Both the position numbers and the translations under genes were made by a program. A stretch of 64,000 nt of DNA from Arthrobacter sp. H16F315 (lineage in GTDB: Bacteria > Actinomycetota > Actinomycetes > Actinomycetales > Micrococcaceae): positions 868,001 to 932,000 of the forward strand of contig NZ_JAMXSS010000002.1 in assembly GCF_024124825.1 (NCBI RefSeq). The letters are read 5' to 3'. This document shows positions 26,503 to 36,880 of this stretch, piece after piece. Position 1 is the stretch's first letter. The number at the start of each line of letters is the position of its first letter. The notes below the pieces were generated by a model that was given only the letters and a program-made list of their open reading frames with translations, searched no databases and was not told the DNA's origin.

Positions 26503-27669
26503 ATGAGCGAAAAGCGACGCGGCCTCGGCCGTGGACTTGGGGCACTCATTCCAAGTTCCGCTGCGGCTTCAGGCAACGGCTCCGCGCCGTCCCGCCCCGT
26601 GGATCTCTTCTTTCCGGAAGGCCGAAAGCGAACACCCGACGCAGGTGTAGCAGCTGATGAATCAGTCCCCACCGAGGACATCGTGGTGGCGGCGCCGGCG
26701 GAGACGTCTTCGCCGGCAGCGGCAGACATTGGTGGGTCGGCGCAATCGCCGTCGAAGCCCGCTTCCGAAACCAGGAAGTCGCCGGTGCGCAAGGTTCCGG
26801 ATGCTGAGGCTGATTCCCAAAGGCAGGGCCAGGGCGTGGAGCTCGTCGAAGTTCCCGGGGTCCGGTTTGCGGAGATTCCGGTCACCGACATCCATCCCAA
26901 TCGGAAACAGCCCCGTTCGGTCTTCGACGAGGACGATATGGCTGAGCTGGTGCATTCGGTTCGTGAAATCGGCGTCCTCCAGCCAATTGTCGTTCGTACT
27001 TCAACCGAAGTAGGTGGAGAACCTTACGAGCTTGTCATGGGCGAGCGTCGTTGGCGGGCAGTACAGGCTGCTGGGCTCGATACCATTCCGGCCATCGTGC
27101 GGGATACGACGGATGATGACCTGCTTCGCGACGCCCTCTTGGAGAACCTCCACCGCAGTCAGCTGAACCCGCTGGAAGAGGCCGCGGCGTACCAGCAGCT
27201 GCTGGAAGATTTTGGCACCACACATGAACAACTGGCGGACCGTATTGGGCGGTCCCGACCCCAGGTGTCCAACACACTGCGCCTGCTTAAGCTGCCGCCA
27301 CTGGTTCAGCGCCGCGTCGCTGCCGGCGTTATCTCTGCCGGTCATGCCCGCGCGCTACTCGCCCTCCCCGACGCCGCCGCGATGGAAAGAATGGCGCAAA
27401 AGATCGTTGCCGAGGGTATGTCCGTCCGTGCGACGGAGGAAGCTGTAACGCTGTATCAGAACCCGACAGCGACACCGAAAAACAACATTCCGCGGCCCGG
27501 TGCACGGCACGAGCGCCTGGACTATCTGGCGTCCTCACTTTCTGACCGCCTTGATACCAACGTCAAGATCTCGTTGGGGGCGCGAAAGGGGCGTGTCAGC
27601 ATTGAATTCGCAAGTGTGGAGGATCTAAACCGCATTATGGATGTCTTGACGCCGGGGGCGGCCGGTTAG
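26503..27669 (+). CDS. parB: Chromosome partitioning protein ParB
   Basis: 388 residues. The N-terminal [14 protein letters not shown] is the ParA-stimulating motif. A long disordered acidic/Pro region (about 25-120) precedes the CTPase domain, with [25 protein letters not shown] and [12 protein letters not shown], the CTP-binding signature. The helix-turn-helix reading parS is [27 protein letters not shown], and a C-terminal dimer domain ends the protein. ParB loads at parS and spreads as a clamp. Its binding sites flank it on both sides in this window. Confidence 0.97.
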   Translation: MSEKRRGLGRGLGALIPSSAAASGNGSAPSRPVDLFFPEGRKRTPDAGVAADESVPTEDIVVAAPAETSSPAAADIGGSAQSPSKPASETRKSPVRKVPDAEADSQRQGQGVELVEVPGVRFAEIPVTDIHPNRKQPRSVFDEDDMAELVHSVREIGVLQPIVVRTSTEVGGEPYELVMGERRWRAVQAAGLDTIPAIVRDTTDDDLLRDALLENLHRSQLNPLEEAAAYQQLLEDFGTTHEQLADRIGRSRPQVSNTLRLLKLPPLVQRRVAAGVISAGHARALLALPDAAAMERMAQKIVAEGMSVRATEEAVTLYQNPTATPKNNIPRPGARHERLDYLASSLSDRLDTNVKISLGARKGRVSIEFASVEDLNRIMDVLTPGAAG

Positions 27670-27691
27670 CGCAGCGACGACACACTGGAAG

Positions 27692-27717
27692 GGGCCTGTT
27701 TCACGTGAAACAGGCCC
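27692..27717. terminator. parS site embedded in the parB terminator palindrome
   Basis: A perfect 26-base palindrome whose middle 16 bases (27697-27712) are the consensus parS TGTTTCACGTGAAACA and whose outer arms GGGCC/GGCCC extend it to a strong hairpin. It is followed by TTTCT. It starts 23 bases after the parB stop, so one element can serve both as ParB loading site and as transcription terminator. Confidence 0.85.
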
Positions 27718-28039
27718 TTTCTATTGGTAGCGGTGGCGGTTCCGACGCCAGTACGGTGTGCGCGGGCCCGTTGGTTGTTTGGTGGCTCCTGCAATGGCGT
27801 CCAATTTGTGCGGACCCAGCTGCCGGCCCCGCCCTTGGAACGCGCACCGTCGTTCAAGTGCCTACGGTGCGACAGCAAGGCTGTCTGGTGGTTAAGGGAC
27901 GGAGCTGGCCCGCATGCCAAATGCCGGCGGCAACGGCCGTGGACCAACTGGAGATAATAGGACACGCCGGCGGCAGTTGTGCAGTGTCCACTAACTGGGC
28001 CACAGTGCCGTGCGCAGGTTTGCGGCTGCGCTGAACACA

Positions 28040-28055
28040 CGTTTCACGTGAAACA
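28040..28055. promoter_or_regulatory. parS site
   Basis: CGTTTCACGTGAAACA, 15 of 16 to the consensus. Confidence 0.92.
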
Positions 28056-29207
28056 TGGACTAGGTCTCGCGCAGGTGCCGCAACTGCTGGTGATGCCTTG
28101 TCGGCTGAAGCTGCAGAACACTCCGCTCAACCGAAATGACGGTTGGAATTCTCAAATCCATGCCGGCCCAACACAAGAGCACGTGATGCCGCGGGCTACC
28201 CGGCCAGACGCAAGTACTAACTCCCAGGCCATCGCCGCAGTCAGGCGGTTTGGGCTTCGGCACTTCCCGAAAGTGGAGACTGGGCCTTCGCATGCTGGAC
28301 GCCCGGTACCAAGTCTACTTTCAGCTGGTGATTGACTCATTTGTCTCTCGGCTGTTGCTGCAAGGCACGGATTGGGGTGCGGTAGGCGGCGGTAGGCCCC
28401 GGTGCCCGCCACTCACACAACCCCGCTGGATCAGCGTCTCATCGCAGCGAACCTAGGGCATGACCAACAGGCCCGGCATGGCCGGGGGTCCCCCATGACT
28501 CACAACTTCAGGGCGCTAGGCCATCAGGTCCGGGCCGCAGATCACTGGCAGGTGCGATTCGCAGCGGTCTTGGGTCCCCTTGGAGCGCGCTCTGGACCCC
28601 CGCCGCGCATTGACCTCGACACCTGAATTCCGGGCCGCTCTGTGTACGCCTGGAGGCCGTTCACAAGCCCCAGACAGGCATGGGGGCGCACTCCCCATGA
28701 ACCGGCATTGTGGCCGCAGCGCATTCCTGCCGCCATCCTGTGATCCACCTTCGTTGCCGTTCTGCTTCACCGCGGTCTTGATCCTGCACAGCGGCCGGCA
28801 CGGTGGTGCAGCATGGCTTTCCGCGCGCCCCAAGCGACAGACATCAGTGTGAGTTTGGAAATGGTGGGGTGCTGCTGGGGGGGTCTGCAAGCCCTTGGGT
28901 GGCCGGCCGATCGTACGATGCTTCGAGTAGCGGAGATCGAGGACTCCGCCCGCGTGGAGTTGTGAGGGCCGCTGCAGCCAAATTGTGTGGAGTGGCTATT
29001 CGCATTGGTTCTCGCTGCCGTCACGGACGTGAGCGACTGTTGCCTCGCTCACGGGTTACCACCACGTTTTTGTGCGTGCCGCCTCGGCCGCTGGACGGAG
29101 TGGCGGACGCCAGACATGGGCCGATGTCGGATGCCTCCAGCTCGGCGGGGTGTTGGTGAAGATTGGGACCGCGGACCCTGAAGTTTGCCTGGGCTGTTAT
29201 GGTCGGC

Positions 29208-29619
29208 GGTGGATAACCCGGTGGATAGCGCTGTGGATAAAGTTGTGGATTACTCGACGCCCAGGTCAGGGCCTCGACTCTGCTGGCAGGGCCGGTGGAG
29301 CGCCCATTGCGAGCTGCTTCCAATCGAGCGGCAGGACTCCCGTAGCGTTTCACGTGAAACATACCGTGACACTGTTCTGAAGGGACCGAAGACGCCCGGT
29401 TGTGCTTACTAAATCCACTGCGGCTGGTTAATTTCCCGCGAATATCCAGACAATCCGCTGTTGATGAAAGCCACCGACTGTACGTGGGTCGATGACCAGA
29501 GGCGGCCTCGAATCGCGGGAAATGGCGCGACCGGAGCGAACGTCAAAATGGCTCCCTGAGCGCCGATGGTTTCACCGTGTGATCAGGTTCTCATTCCCTG
29601 TGGATAACCCTGTGAGTAA
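29208..29619. promoter_or_regulatory. DnaA-box-like cluster in the parS region
   Basis: Perfect TGTGGATAA at 29232-29240 and 29599-29607, with variants GGTGGATAA (29208), TGTGGATTA (29244) and TGTGAGTAA (29611), all on the same strand. A parS site (29346) lies between the two groups. Confidence 0.6.
29346..29361. promoter_or_regulatory. parS site
   Basis: CGTTTCACGTGAAACA, 15 of 16 to the consensus. Confidence 0.92.
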
Positions 29620-30490
29620 CCCCTGTGGAGAAAGCTGTGGGAATCTACCCGGACTGGCGCTATTGGCTATCAGTGGCAGTCTTCGTCCGACTCCCTTCAT
29701 CACCACCCGGGTGCTACCAGGCCACGCAGGATTAGGGAGGCGCTGGGCATAATCCCAGTCGCTGTGGTTCAACCCCATCCTTCGAAGGCACCAAGAGAAG
29801 TGGGGAGGGAGTGGCTTAGGCTGCTGACCTCAGCCTCCCCCATCGGCTGCCGGACAATCGTCATCTGGCAACCCCGGTCCAGGTGCGTTCTAGGGTGTCC
29901 GATGTGACAGTTGAGCCCCGCCCCAAGGGTTCCGGTGATGGGTGGGTATCCGCTGGCTGATGAAGCGGGGAGCGGGCTGGAAGTTCCCGTTGGATCCGTG
30001 GGCCATCCTAAGACATCCACGGCAGCCAAATATTTCATCCTTTTGCTCGGGATGGTTAGGTCGGCATCCTGGGCGGTCGGTGCAGGCGATCTCGCCGGCG
30101 GAAGGAGAGCGTCCAGTGGACTTCGCTACCTACGGTGCAGTCCTTTCGGTGCCGGGACATATCACGGTTCCCCTGTGTCAGTGTTTTCCTATATTCTCTT
30201 TGGGTTTTCCATTGTCAGTCTTTCTCTGCAGACTGGAGTGCCACGCACCGGCGTTCGGTGCAAAAGGTGCCACATATAGACGGGCGGTGCCCCGAAGGGC
30301 ATTGAGACCCCACCTGGAGCACCCGGTCCTTGATCATGACCTGTACCGCGTCTGTGCCCCGCGTCCCGCAGCTGGCTGGCTTGCCCTGAAGATTTTGTGC
30401 TCGGTACAGGAAGGGAAACCGCCCGTGCCGCCTGAGTCCCCACATCCTTTCTAGCCGGAGACGGAGACGGCGACGGTGCGTGGGATGAGG

Positions 30491-30506
30491 TGTTTCACGT
30501 GAAACC
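30491..30506. promoter_or_regulatory. parS site
   Basis: TGTTTCACGTGAAACC, 15 of 16 to the consensus. Confidence 0.9.
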
Positions 30507-30738
30507 CTTGGAGTCGTTCCGACGTCGGCGTCCGGTCCACCCGGCTATAGCGCCCTCCCGGCCGCCGCGGTGTTGAATACACGGCCCGGTGCCAACAATG
30601 GTTATCAGGAGTGATACGGCTCCGGGGATTTTGTTGCGACCGTTCCTAATTGGTTCCGGTCGGGTCCGCCGCGGTTGAACTATCCTTTTGACCCTTGATG
30701 TCCGTTCCGAGCTCCCCTGAGAGCCTATAGGTGACGTT

Positions 30739-30775
30739 GCGCCTGGACGTACAGCCAGGACTCTTGGCTAGGCGC
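30739..30775. other. Candidate structured RNA element
   Basis: Nested inverted repeats: outer GCGCCT (30739) with AGGCGC (30770), inner AGCCA (30753) with TGGCT (30765), continuous on the 3' side and with an 8-base bulge on the 5' side. A second hairpin, CACGG/CCGTG, follows near 30800-30820, and GGCGCCTGG recurs at 30824. No promoter is clear. It could be a small RNA, a processing remnant or chance. Confidence 0.25.
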
Positions 30776-30849
30776 GAAGTAGTGGGTGGTGCGGATCGCC
30801 ACGGGTAAACACACCGTGGGAGTAGGCGCCTGGAATCATGGGTGCAGGA

Positions 30850-30865
30850 CGTTTCACGTTAAACA
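30850..30865. promoter_or_regulatory. Degenerate parS site
   Basis: CGTTTCACGTTAAACA; two mismatches, one in the central palindrome, so ParB affinity is likely lower. Confidence 0.55.
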
Positions 30866-31217
30866 TGTGCACCCCGGTGAAACCGCCACCACGCTATCCA
30901 CGGAGCGCGGCGGGATATGTACTTCACCCCGCGGGGTGGAGGGGTGGCCGTAATCAGGGAACGGGCTGCTGCCAGCTGGACAATCCGGCATCTCGAAACT
31001 TGCGCCGGTTAAGCTGCGGCGCCTGCCACTGTCCCCCGGCCCTTTGGAGGCCGAAAGCGCGGAATGATTTGGCGTGGGCCAAGAACTGCTATCCGGTCAG
31101 GCCAAGTCCCTATGGAGATGGTGGCTGGCCGCGACGTGGGTGTCGGTGAGATTCTTGCGAGATTTCGATAAGCGCGAGTTCCGAAAGCTCTGCTCACCAG
31201 CTGAGAGCAGGCCGAAA

Positions 31218-31233
31218 TGTTTCACGTGAAACG
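31218..31233. promoter_or_regulatory. parS site
   Basis: TGTTTCACGTGAAACG, 15 of 16 to the consensus. Confidence 0.9.
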
Positions 31234-31288
31234 GAATTCACTGAGATCCACAGAAGTTCATCGATCCGGCCCGGCAGCGATCCCTGGG

Positions 31289-31304
31289 TGTCTTACGTGA
31301 AACG
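31289..31304. promoter_or_regulatory. Degenerate parS half-intact site
   Basis: TGTCTTACGTGAAACG: right half intact, left half with two changes; 71 bases from the good site at 31218. Confidence 0.45.
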
Positions 31305-31525
31305 CCCTGGTATCAACTCCGACCTCGATGTCCCCGGTTGCACTGCCTCCTCCCCTTCACCGCCGGGGGAACAGGCATCCCCATGGTGCACATTGCTTGT
31401 GGAGCAAACTCCCCGGAGAAACAACCGGTAATTGGTGCATTTCACGTCACACGTCGCCCGAAACGCTTCCCATTGAGCTCGTGGGGCGGCGGCGTGGAGC
31501 GAACAAGAGATTGAGGCGGAGCGCC

Positions 31526-31561
31526 AAAATGGCCCCGCTTCCGGGGGAAGGAGGGCCATTC
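31526..31561 (-). terminator. Terminator after trxA
   Basis: Stem AATGGCCC/GGGCCATT with a long loop, followed on the minus strand by TT and then GGCGC; about 40 bases past the trxA stop. Confidence 0.55.
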
Positions 31562-31600
31562 TTGGTGTTGGCCGGTGACACGCACCGCCCCAAACTGGAA

Positions 31601-31927
31601 TCAGGACAGTACGTCCGCGAATTCTTTCTCAAAGAACTGCTTGGGTCGAGCCCCGATGACGGTGCTCTTCACTTCGCCGCCCTGGAAAAGGTAAACAGCC
31701 GGGATCGAAGTGATCCCGTACTGGGCTGCGATTGCCGGGTTGTCGTCGACGTTGACCTTAACGACATTCACCTTCTCGCTGTATTCCACCGAGATCTCGT
31801 CCAGGATCGGACCAAGCTTGCGGCACGGTCCGCACCATTCGGCCCAGAAGTCCACGATGACCGGCTTGTCAGAAGCCAGTACGTCGGTGCCGAAACTAGC
31901 GTCTGTTACTTCTTTTGCGTTGCTCAT
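31601..31927 (-). CDS. trxA: Thioredoxin
   Basis: 108 residues with the redox-active WCGPC (Cys32, Cys35) and the cis-Pro loop [11 protein letters not shown]. It reduces disulfides in ribonucleotide reductase, peroxiredoxins and others, and is itself reduced by TrxB, encoded 40 bases upstream on the same strand. Confidence 0.98.
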   Translation of the reverse strand: MSNAKEVTDASFGTDVLASDKPVIVDFWAEWCGPCRKLGPILDEISVEYSEKVNVVKVNVDDNPAIAAQYGITSIPAVYLFQGGEVKSTVIGARPKQFFEKEFADVLS

Positions 31928-31967
31928 AGCCTTGTCCTTCTCTTCGGTTGATTTCTGCGCGCGCCGT

Positions 31968-32924
31968 TCAGGCGGGGAGGTCGGCCAGGTAGTGCTCGAC
32001 GTCGAGTGCGGCTACACAGCCGGAACCCGAAGCCGTGATGGCCTGGCGGTATGTCGGGTCGATGACGTCGCCTGCCGCAAAAACACCCTTGAGGCTTGTC
32101 TTCGAGGTGCGGCCGGCGACGGCGATGGTTCCTTCGGGAGTGAGGTCCAACTTGCCCTTAACAAGGTCCGTGCGGGGATCGTTGCCAATGGCTACAAAAA
32201 CACCCGTAACGGCAAGTTCGGTCTCTGTGCCCGCCACAAGGTTCTTCAACCGAAGGCCGGTGACCTTGTCTTCACCGAGCACGTCCTCGACGCCGGTGTT
32301 CCAGACGAAGCTGATCTTTTCGTGGGCAAGGGCGCGGTCGGCCATGATCTTGGACGCACGCAAGGTCTCACGACGGTGGACCACTGTGACGGACTTCGCG
32401 AACTTGGTAAGGAACAGCGCCTCTTCCATAGCCGAGTCACCGCCGCCGATCACGGCGATGTCCTGATCCTTGAAGAAGAAACCGTCGCAGGTTGCGCACC
32501 AGCTCACGCCGTGGCCGGATAGACGCTTCTCGTTGGGGAGGCCAAGCTCGCGGTAGGCCGAACCCGTCGACAAAATGATGGAACGGGCGCGGAAGGTCTC
32601 CCCCGAGCCAGTGGTCACCGTCTTGATGTCGCCTTCGAGGTCCAGTTCTGTTACATCCTCAAACTGGATTTCGGTACCGAACCGCGCGGCCTGCTTTTCA
32701 AAGTTTTCCATCAGGTCCGGACCCATGATGCCGTCCGGGAAACCGGGGTAGTTCTCGACGTCGGTTGTGTTCATCAGCTCGCCGCCGGCGGTTACCGATC
32801 CTGCCAGGAGCAGCGGCTTCAGGTTGGCGCGTGCGGTGTACACCGCTGCGGTGTAGCCCGCGGGGCCGGAGCCGACGATAATGACATCACGTACTTCGGA
32901 CGTGCTGTTTTCTGCGTTGCTCAC
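31968..32924 (-). CDS. trxB: Thioredoxin-disulfide reductase
   Basis: Flavoprotein of 318 residues moving electrons from NADPH to thioredoxin. FAD motif [11 protein letters not shown], the redox Cys pair in CATC (residues 143 and 146), NADPH motif [13 protein letters not shown] and C-terminal [13 protein letters not shown] are all present. The GTG at 32924 ([16 protein letters not shown]) fits; the frame is open further upstream to 33146 into the neighbouring gene but that part is unlike TrxB. Forms a pair with trxA. Confidence 0.96.
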   Translation of the reverse strand: MSNAENSTSEVRDVIIVGSGPAGYTAAVYTARANLKPLLLAGSVTAGGELMNTTDVENYPGFPDGIMGPDLMENFEKQAARFGTEIQFEDVTELDLEGDIKTVTTGSGETFRARSIILSTGSAYRELGLPNEKRLSGHGVSWCATCDGFFFKDQDIAVIGGGDSAMEEALFLTKFAKSVTVVHRRETLRASKIMADRALAHEKISFVWNTGVEDVLGEDKVTGLRLKNLVAGTETELAVTGVFVAIGNDPRTDLVKGKLDLTPEGTIAVAGRTSKTSLKGVFAAGDVIDPTYRQAITASGSGCVAALDVEHYLADLPA

Positions 32925-33066
32925 TGAACGGTGAACCTCTTCCTTTGTCGATGCGCCCGCCTGGGTGGCCGGCCACATGGCACAACTACTGCTAAGCGTT
33001 GAATATTCCGGCCTGACACGGTAGGACGCATCGAAGGCCGGGATTCCTGACGGTGGTACCGAGGCG

Positions 33067-34593
33067 CTACTGGACCTTGATTTCCGCCAGGCGAAGCCCG
33101 AATCCGTAGCGCGTCTTGGGTGCAGCGAGCTTGGGCAGGGATTCAATCGAAACGATGACGTACTGCGCAGTGGCCGGCTCCGGCAGGGGCATCGTCAGGT
33201 CCGGGGAGGTGAAGCTGTTGCTGCCGACTTTTTTTGCACCATCGAGGGACGGGCGGTCGTTGGTATAAACACTGATGTTTCCGCCCGAGGCGCCCAATTG
33301 GCTCAGGGTCACCGACGAGACCTTGGCCGGGGCCTTCAGTTTGACTACGAGTGGAACCTCCGAGGCCAGCCCGCCCCAGTTTTCGGTCGCAAATTCCATG
33401 TCCGACCAGTAGCTGGCTCCGTTGCCGTCGACGGTCTTGACCAGGTCGCCGTCGTACGTTGCGGCGAAGTCGAAGTTCCCCAGCCGGGTGACGCCCTCGA
33501 CGGCGGGCGGGCCGGCGGCCTGCGAAGGGCTGGCGCTGGCTGACGTCTCCGTTGACGTTGGGCTGGGGGCGACGGTGGAAGAAGTACCACCGGCGGCGGG
33601 CTGTGGTGTGCTCTTGAACAGGCCACCGAGGTTCGTTACGGCGAGAACCAGCCCGACAACAAGGACCGCTGCCAGTAGTCCACCGACCAGCCAGCGCATG
33701 GAGCGGGGCTCGCGGCGCGGCTCGTCGTCCGTGTCGTAGTCTTCCTCAGCAGCCGGATCCTCGGTATTGCGGGCTGAGCCCGGGAAAAAGCCCGGGGCGC
33801 GGTCCGCTGCGGAGCCGGTGCCTGCAGAGCCCGCCTGGTTTTGCCGGGGAGCGCGGTCGTTGCCGGTATCCGGGTGATCGTAATCGTCGTCAGACCACAG
33901 CGAAACCTTGGGTGACTCGGCGGGATCCTCCGCTGTGGTGCCTCGTTCGCCGGAGCCCGGGCCGCGCCCCTGGACCGGCTGGGGGGCTGTGACCTGCGGC
34001 GCAGCCTCTTGCGGTGCGGTCGCGGGGGCATTCGCGGTGGACGCCGCGGCGCCGCCGGCGATTGCAGCAGCGCCGGCAGCAGGCCCCGCGGTCGGACGTG
34101 AGGGCATTCGGGTCGCCGCTGCCGGGGGTGCGGCCGGCGGCTGGTTCGTCCCGTAGTTGATGTATCCCGCGTCTACGTCTTCCTCGTCGTAGAGTCCGTC
34201 GTAGGTTTCGGGCTCGCTGGAGCGGGGCTGCCCGAAGATTTCACTGCCCAGGGTGTCCGTGAAGAACGGTTCGACGTAGGGCGGATTGGCGGAGACAACC
34301 AGGTCCAGCAGGTCAGCGGCCGAGGCGTGGTTGGTGATGAGGTACGTCGTGTCGTCGCTGACACCAAGGTCCAGGATCTGCACACTGCCGGGACGCTCGC
34401 CGGTGGCGACTTCCCGTGCACTGTGTGCCACTTGGTCCGCGTTGCCGGGCCCGGCCACAAGGATGCTCACCGCACGGTTGAGTACCTGGTCCACACCGTC
34501 CAGCACCAGATCCTGGTCATGTGAGGTCAGTACTGTTGCAGTGACCTTGTAGCGGCCACCAAGTACTGATCCGACATCGATCGGGTGGGACAC
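33067..34593 (-). CDS. Pseudokinase N-lobe membrane protein next to MurJ
   Basis: 508 residues. Residues 1-90 look like the N-lobe of a Ser/Thr kinase ([34 protein letters not shown]) but the rest of the kinase, including HRD and DFG motifs, is absent. A long Pro/Ala/acidic linker follows, then one membrane helix at about 297-318 ([19 protein letters not shown]) and an extracellular C-terminal domain of about 140 residues with a discoidin-like pattern ([18 protein letters not shown] ... [10 protein letters not shown]). In M. tuberculosis MviN, MurJ, a pseudokinase and a sugar-binding-like domain are one protein, so this gene likely encodes the separated regulatory part. GTG start with AGGAGGAG. 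Inference: it tunes MurJ or recruits FHA proteins. Confidence 0.75.
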   Translation of the reverse strand: MSHPIDVGSVLGGRYKVTATVLTSHDQDLVLDGVDQVLNRAVSILVAGPGNADQVAHSAREVATGERPGSVQILDLGVSDDTTYLITNHASAADLLDLVVSANPPYVEPFFTDTLGSEIFGQPRSSEPETYDGLYDEEDVDAGYINYGTNQPPAAPPAAATRMPSRPTAGPAAGAAAIAGGAAASTANAPATAPQEAAPQVTAPQPVQGRGPGSGERGTTAEDPAESPKVSLWSDDDYDHPDTGNDRAPRQNQAGSAGTGSAADRAPGFFPGSARNTEDPAAEEDYDTDDEPRREPRSMRWLVGGLLAAVLVVGLVLAVTNLGGLFKSTPQPAAGGTSSTVAPSPTSTETSASASPSQAAGPPAVEGVTRLGNFDFAATYDGDLVKTVDGNGASYWSDMEFATENWGGLASEVPLVVKLKAPAKVSSVTLSQLGASGGNISVYTNDRPSLDGAKKVGSNSFTSPDLTMPLPEPATAQYVIVSIESLPKLAAPKTRYGFGLRLAEIKVQ

Positions 34594-34764
34594 GGGCTCC
34601 TCCTAGACTGTCCGGGAGCCGCTGAACTGATCACGTCGTCAGTAACCGCAGATCGCCCGGTAAGCCGGTGGACCCTTGGTCTGCAACTCCCCTTGTTAGT
34701 CTTCGATCCTAGCCGATGCACTGTCCCGGCCGCGGACGCGCAGCGCTGCGAATCCCGCCGTCTG

Positions 34765-36820
34765 CTATTTTTTCTTCCTGCCGCCGAACGGAAAATAGGG
34801 GTTGTGGCCCACCGGGCCCTGGTACGTCCTGCGCCCGGGCAGGGGAACGTCACCGCTCAGGCCGCCCTCAGCGGTGCTGGGCAGGTCCTCGGCGGGGAGG
34901 TAGCCGCCGTCGGGTCCGCTGTGGGCTGAGCGTTCGTCCTGTTCAGCCAGATCGGGGCCGGCGCGGAAGGATGCGGCGTCGAATTCCCCGGAAATCCTCG
35001 GGATGAGTCCGGTATCCACCGATACTGTGGCGCGCTCCGGTTTCGGGTGCGCCGCCGCAGCGCCGTCGGGAAGAGTCCCGGCATCCTGCGGAACAACCGA
35101 CCGGCGGCGCAGGCGGCCGATCAGTGGCTGAAGCAGGTCGCTCAGCTCGGTCACCCGGAAGATCTTGAGCAGCAGCAGATAAGCCGCCAGCATAACTGGC
35201 CCGACGACGATGATGCTCACTAGGGCGGCAATGGGACTGCTCCAGGCGAAGCCATCGGGGGTGTAGCTGCCCAACAGCCACAGGGCAACCGCTCCGGCCG
35301 CCGCGGAACCCAGCGCGGCGTAGCCCATCCGAATGTAGGCATTGGCGATCCGCGGGCCGTCCAGGTGGCCCAGGAGGCGCCGCAGGAAGACTGCGCTGAC
35401 GATTACGGAGAGGATGTTGCCGCCGGTGTACAGGAGTGCAATCGCGAAGATGATCTGGCCGAAGGGGAGGAACTGGATGGCAAAAGCGGTAACCACATTG
35501 ACGATGGCCAGGACCAGTTGGATGAAAAACGGTGTCCTGGCATCTTCATTGGCGTAGAAGACGCGGGACATCATAAAATTGGCGCTCATAAACGGCGTGC
35601 TGAGGGCCAGGATGGTCAGCGTTTGGGCCAGCATAACGCCGTCCTGGGGCACCCCGCCGGAGAAGAACATGCCCAGCGGTCCGGCTAGGGCAAACAAGGC
35701 AAGGGCACACAAAAACCGTCGCCACGGCCATGGTTCGCAGCCCGTGCGAGAGCGCGTTGCGCAGCGCCACACGATCGCCGTCCTGCGAGGCACGCGTCAT
35801 CCGGTTGAACAGCACAGTGGCCAGGGACAGGGCAATGATGGAATGCGGGAGCAAGTAAAGCTGGCTCGCCACCTCCAGCACAGCATTGCCCGGCAACGAG
35901 CCTGCGGCCGGATCCCCCGTCTGCTCCAGCCTGAGCCGTTCCGCGCCCGGGATCGTGGCGATACGCATGACATAGAGGAAAGCAAGCTGCCCGACGGCGG
36001 CCGTCGCGAGGGTCCAGACACTGAGCTTGGCGGCCTGGCCCAGCCCAACCCCGCGCCAGCCGAAACGCGGGCGCAGTCCGAGCCGGAGCCTGAACACCGG
36101 AATCAGCAGGATGGCGGTCTGGGCAATGACGCCAATTGTCGAGAATCCGGCCACCAGCACTGTCTGGGTCGAGTCCCACGTGTCCAGGGTGTGAGAGTTG
36201 GCCGCATTGGTGCCCATAATCCCAATGAACATCCCCAGCCCGGCGATTGCCACGATGTTGTTCAGGATCGGCGCCCACATTGCCGGACCGAACGCTCCGT
36301 GGGCATTAAGGACCTGCGTCAGGAGGGCGTACAGGCCGTAGAAGAAGATCTGCGGCAGGCACCAGAACGCGAAGGACACCGCCAGTGCTTTCTGCTGCGG
36401 CGAGTAACCCTGAGTGGTCAGTTCAATGACCGAAGGCGCCAGCAGCGTTACCGCCAGGGTCAGGCCCAGCAATACCAGGACGGCCAGCGTCAGCAACCGG
36501 CTGATGTAATCAGCGCCCCGGTCGGCGGCCTTGCTTGCCTTGATGATCTGGGGCACCAGCACGGCGTTGAACACCCCGCCGGCGACCAGCAGGAAGATCA
36601 GGTTCGGCAGGTTGTTGGCATTGATAAAGGTGTCGTTGACGGTGGAGCCCAACCCGAGTGCGGCTGCCAGCAGCCACGTCTTGGCAAAGCCCAGGAAACG
36701 CGAAACCAGCGTGCCGGCGGCCATGATGGCGCTGGAACGGACTTCTCCGGATTGGACAGCTTGGGAGTCGGCAGGGCCGGAGGGCGCGGGGGTGGGTTTG
36801 GCAGATGACATTAGCTTCAT
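34765..36820 (-). CDS. murJ: Lipid II flippase MurJ (frameshifted in this sequence)
   Basis: Two frames join to about 684 residues. The upstream part starts MKLMSSAKPTPAPSG and carries the first helices (AIMAAGTLVSRFLGFAKTWLLA, LPNLIFLLVAGGVFNAVLVPQI); the downstream frame continues FALAGPLGMFFSGGV through IVSAVFLRRLLG to a cytoplasmic tail ending YFPFGGRKKK. The join needs one base fewer in the run of five A (plus strand) at 35711-35715. MurJ carries the peptidoglycan precursor across the membrane and is essential in most bacteria, so a real break is unlikely. It is followed by the pseudokinase-like gene. Confidence 0.88.
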
Positions 36821-36880
36821 CGTCTCACCCGAATGTGGCTTTGTGCGCTATCCGGGCCGCAATGCGGGGCGGGCGAGGCC

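Larger units (their letters stand above)
27725..31525. other. Gene-poor parS region between parB and trxA
   Basis: About 3.8 kb in which I find no ORF with a recognisable protein, good start site and coding-like composition; open frames are short, overlap each other on both strands and give Pro/Arg/Ser-rich shadow sequences. It holds three good parS sites (28040, 29346, 31218), one with a mismatch at the last base (30491), two degenerate ones (30850, 31289), and DnaA-box-like repeats at 29.2-29.6 kb. In Mycobacterium the cwlM gene sits between parB and trx; nothing of it is visible here. I see no transposase or integrase. Confidence 0.7.

Noticed and set aside
31440..31455. Possible parS-like ATTTCACGTCACACGT
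   Set aside because: Too many mismatches in the palindrome.
27725..31559. Short ORFs of 60-207 codons in the parS region
   Set aside because: No start site support, biased shadow composition and mutual overlap on both strands; none recognised.
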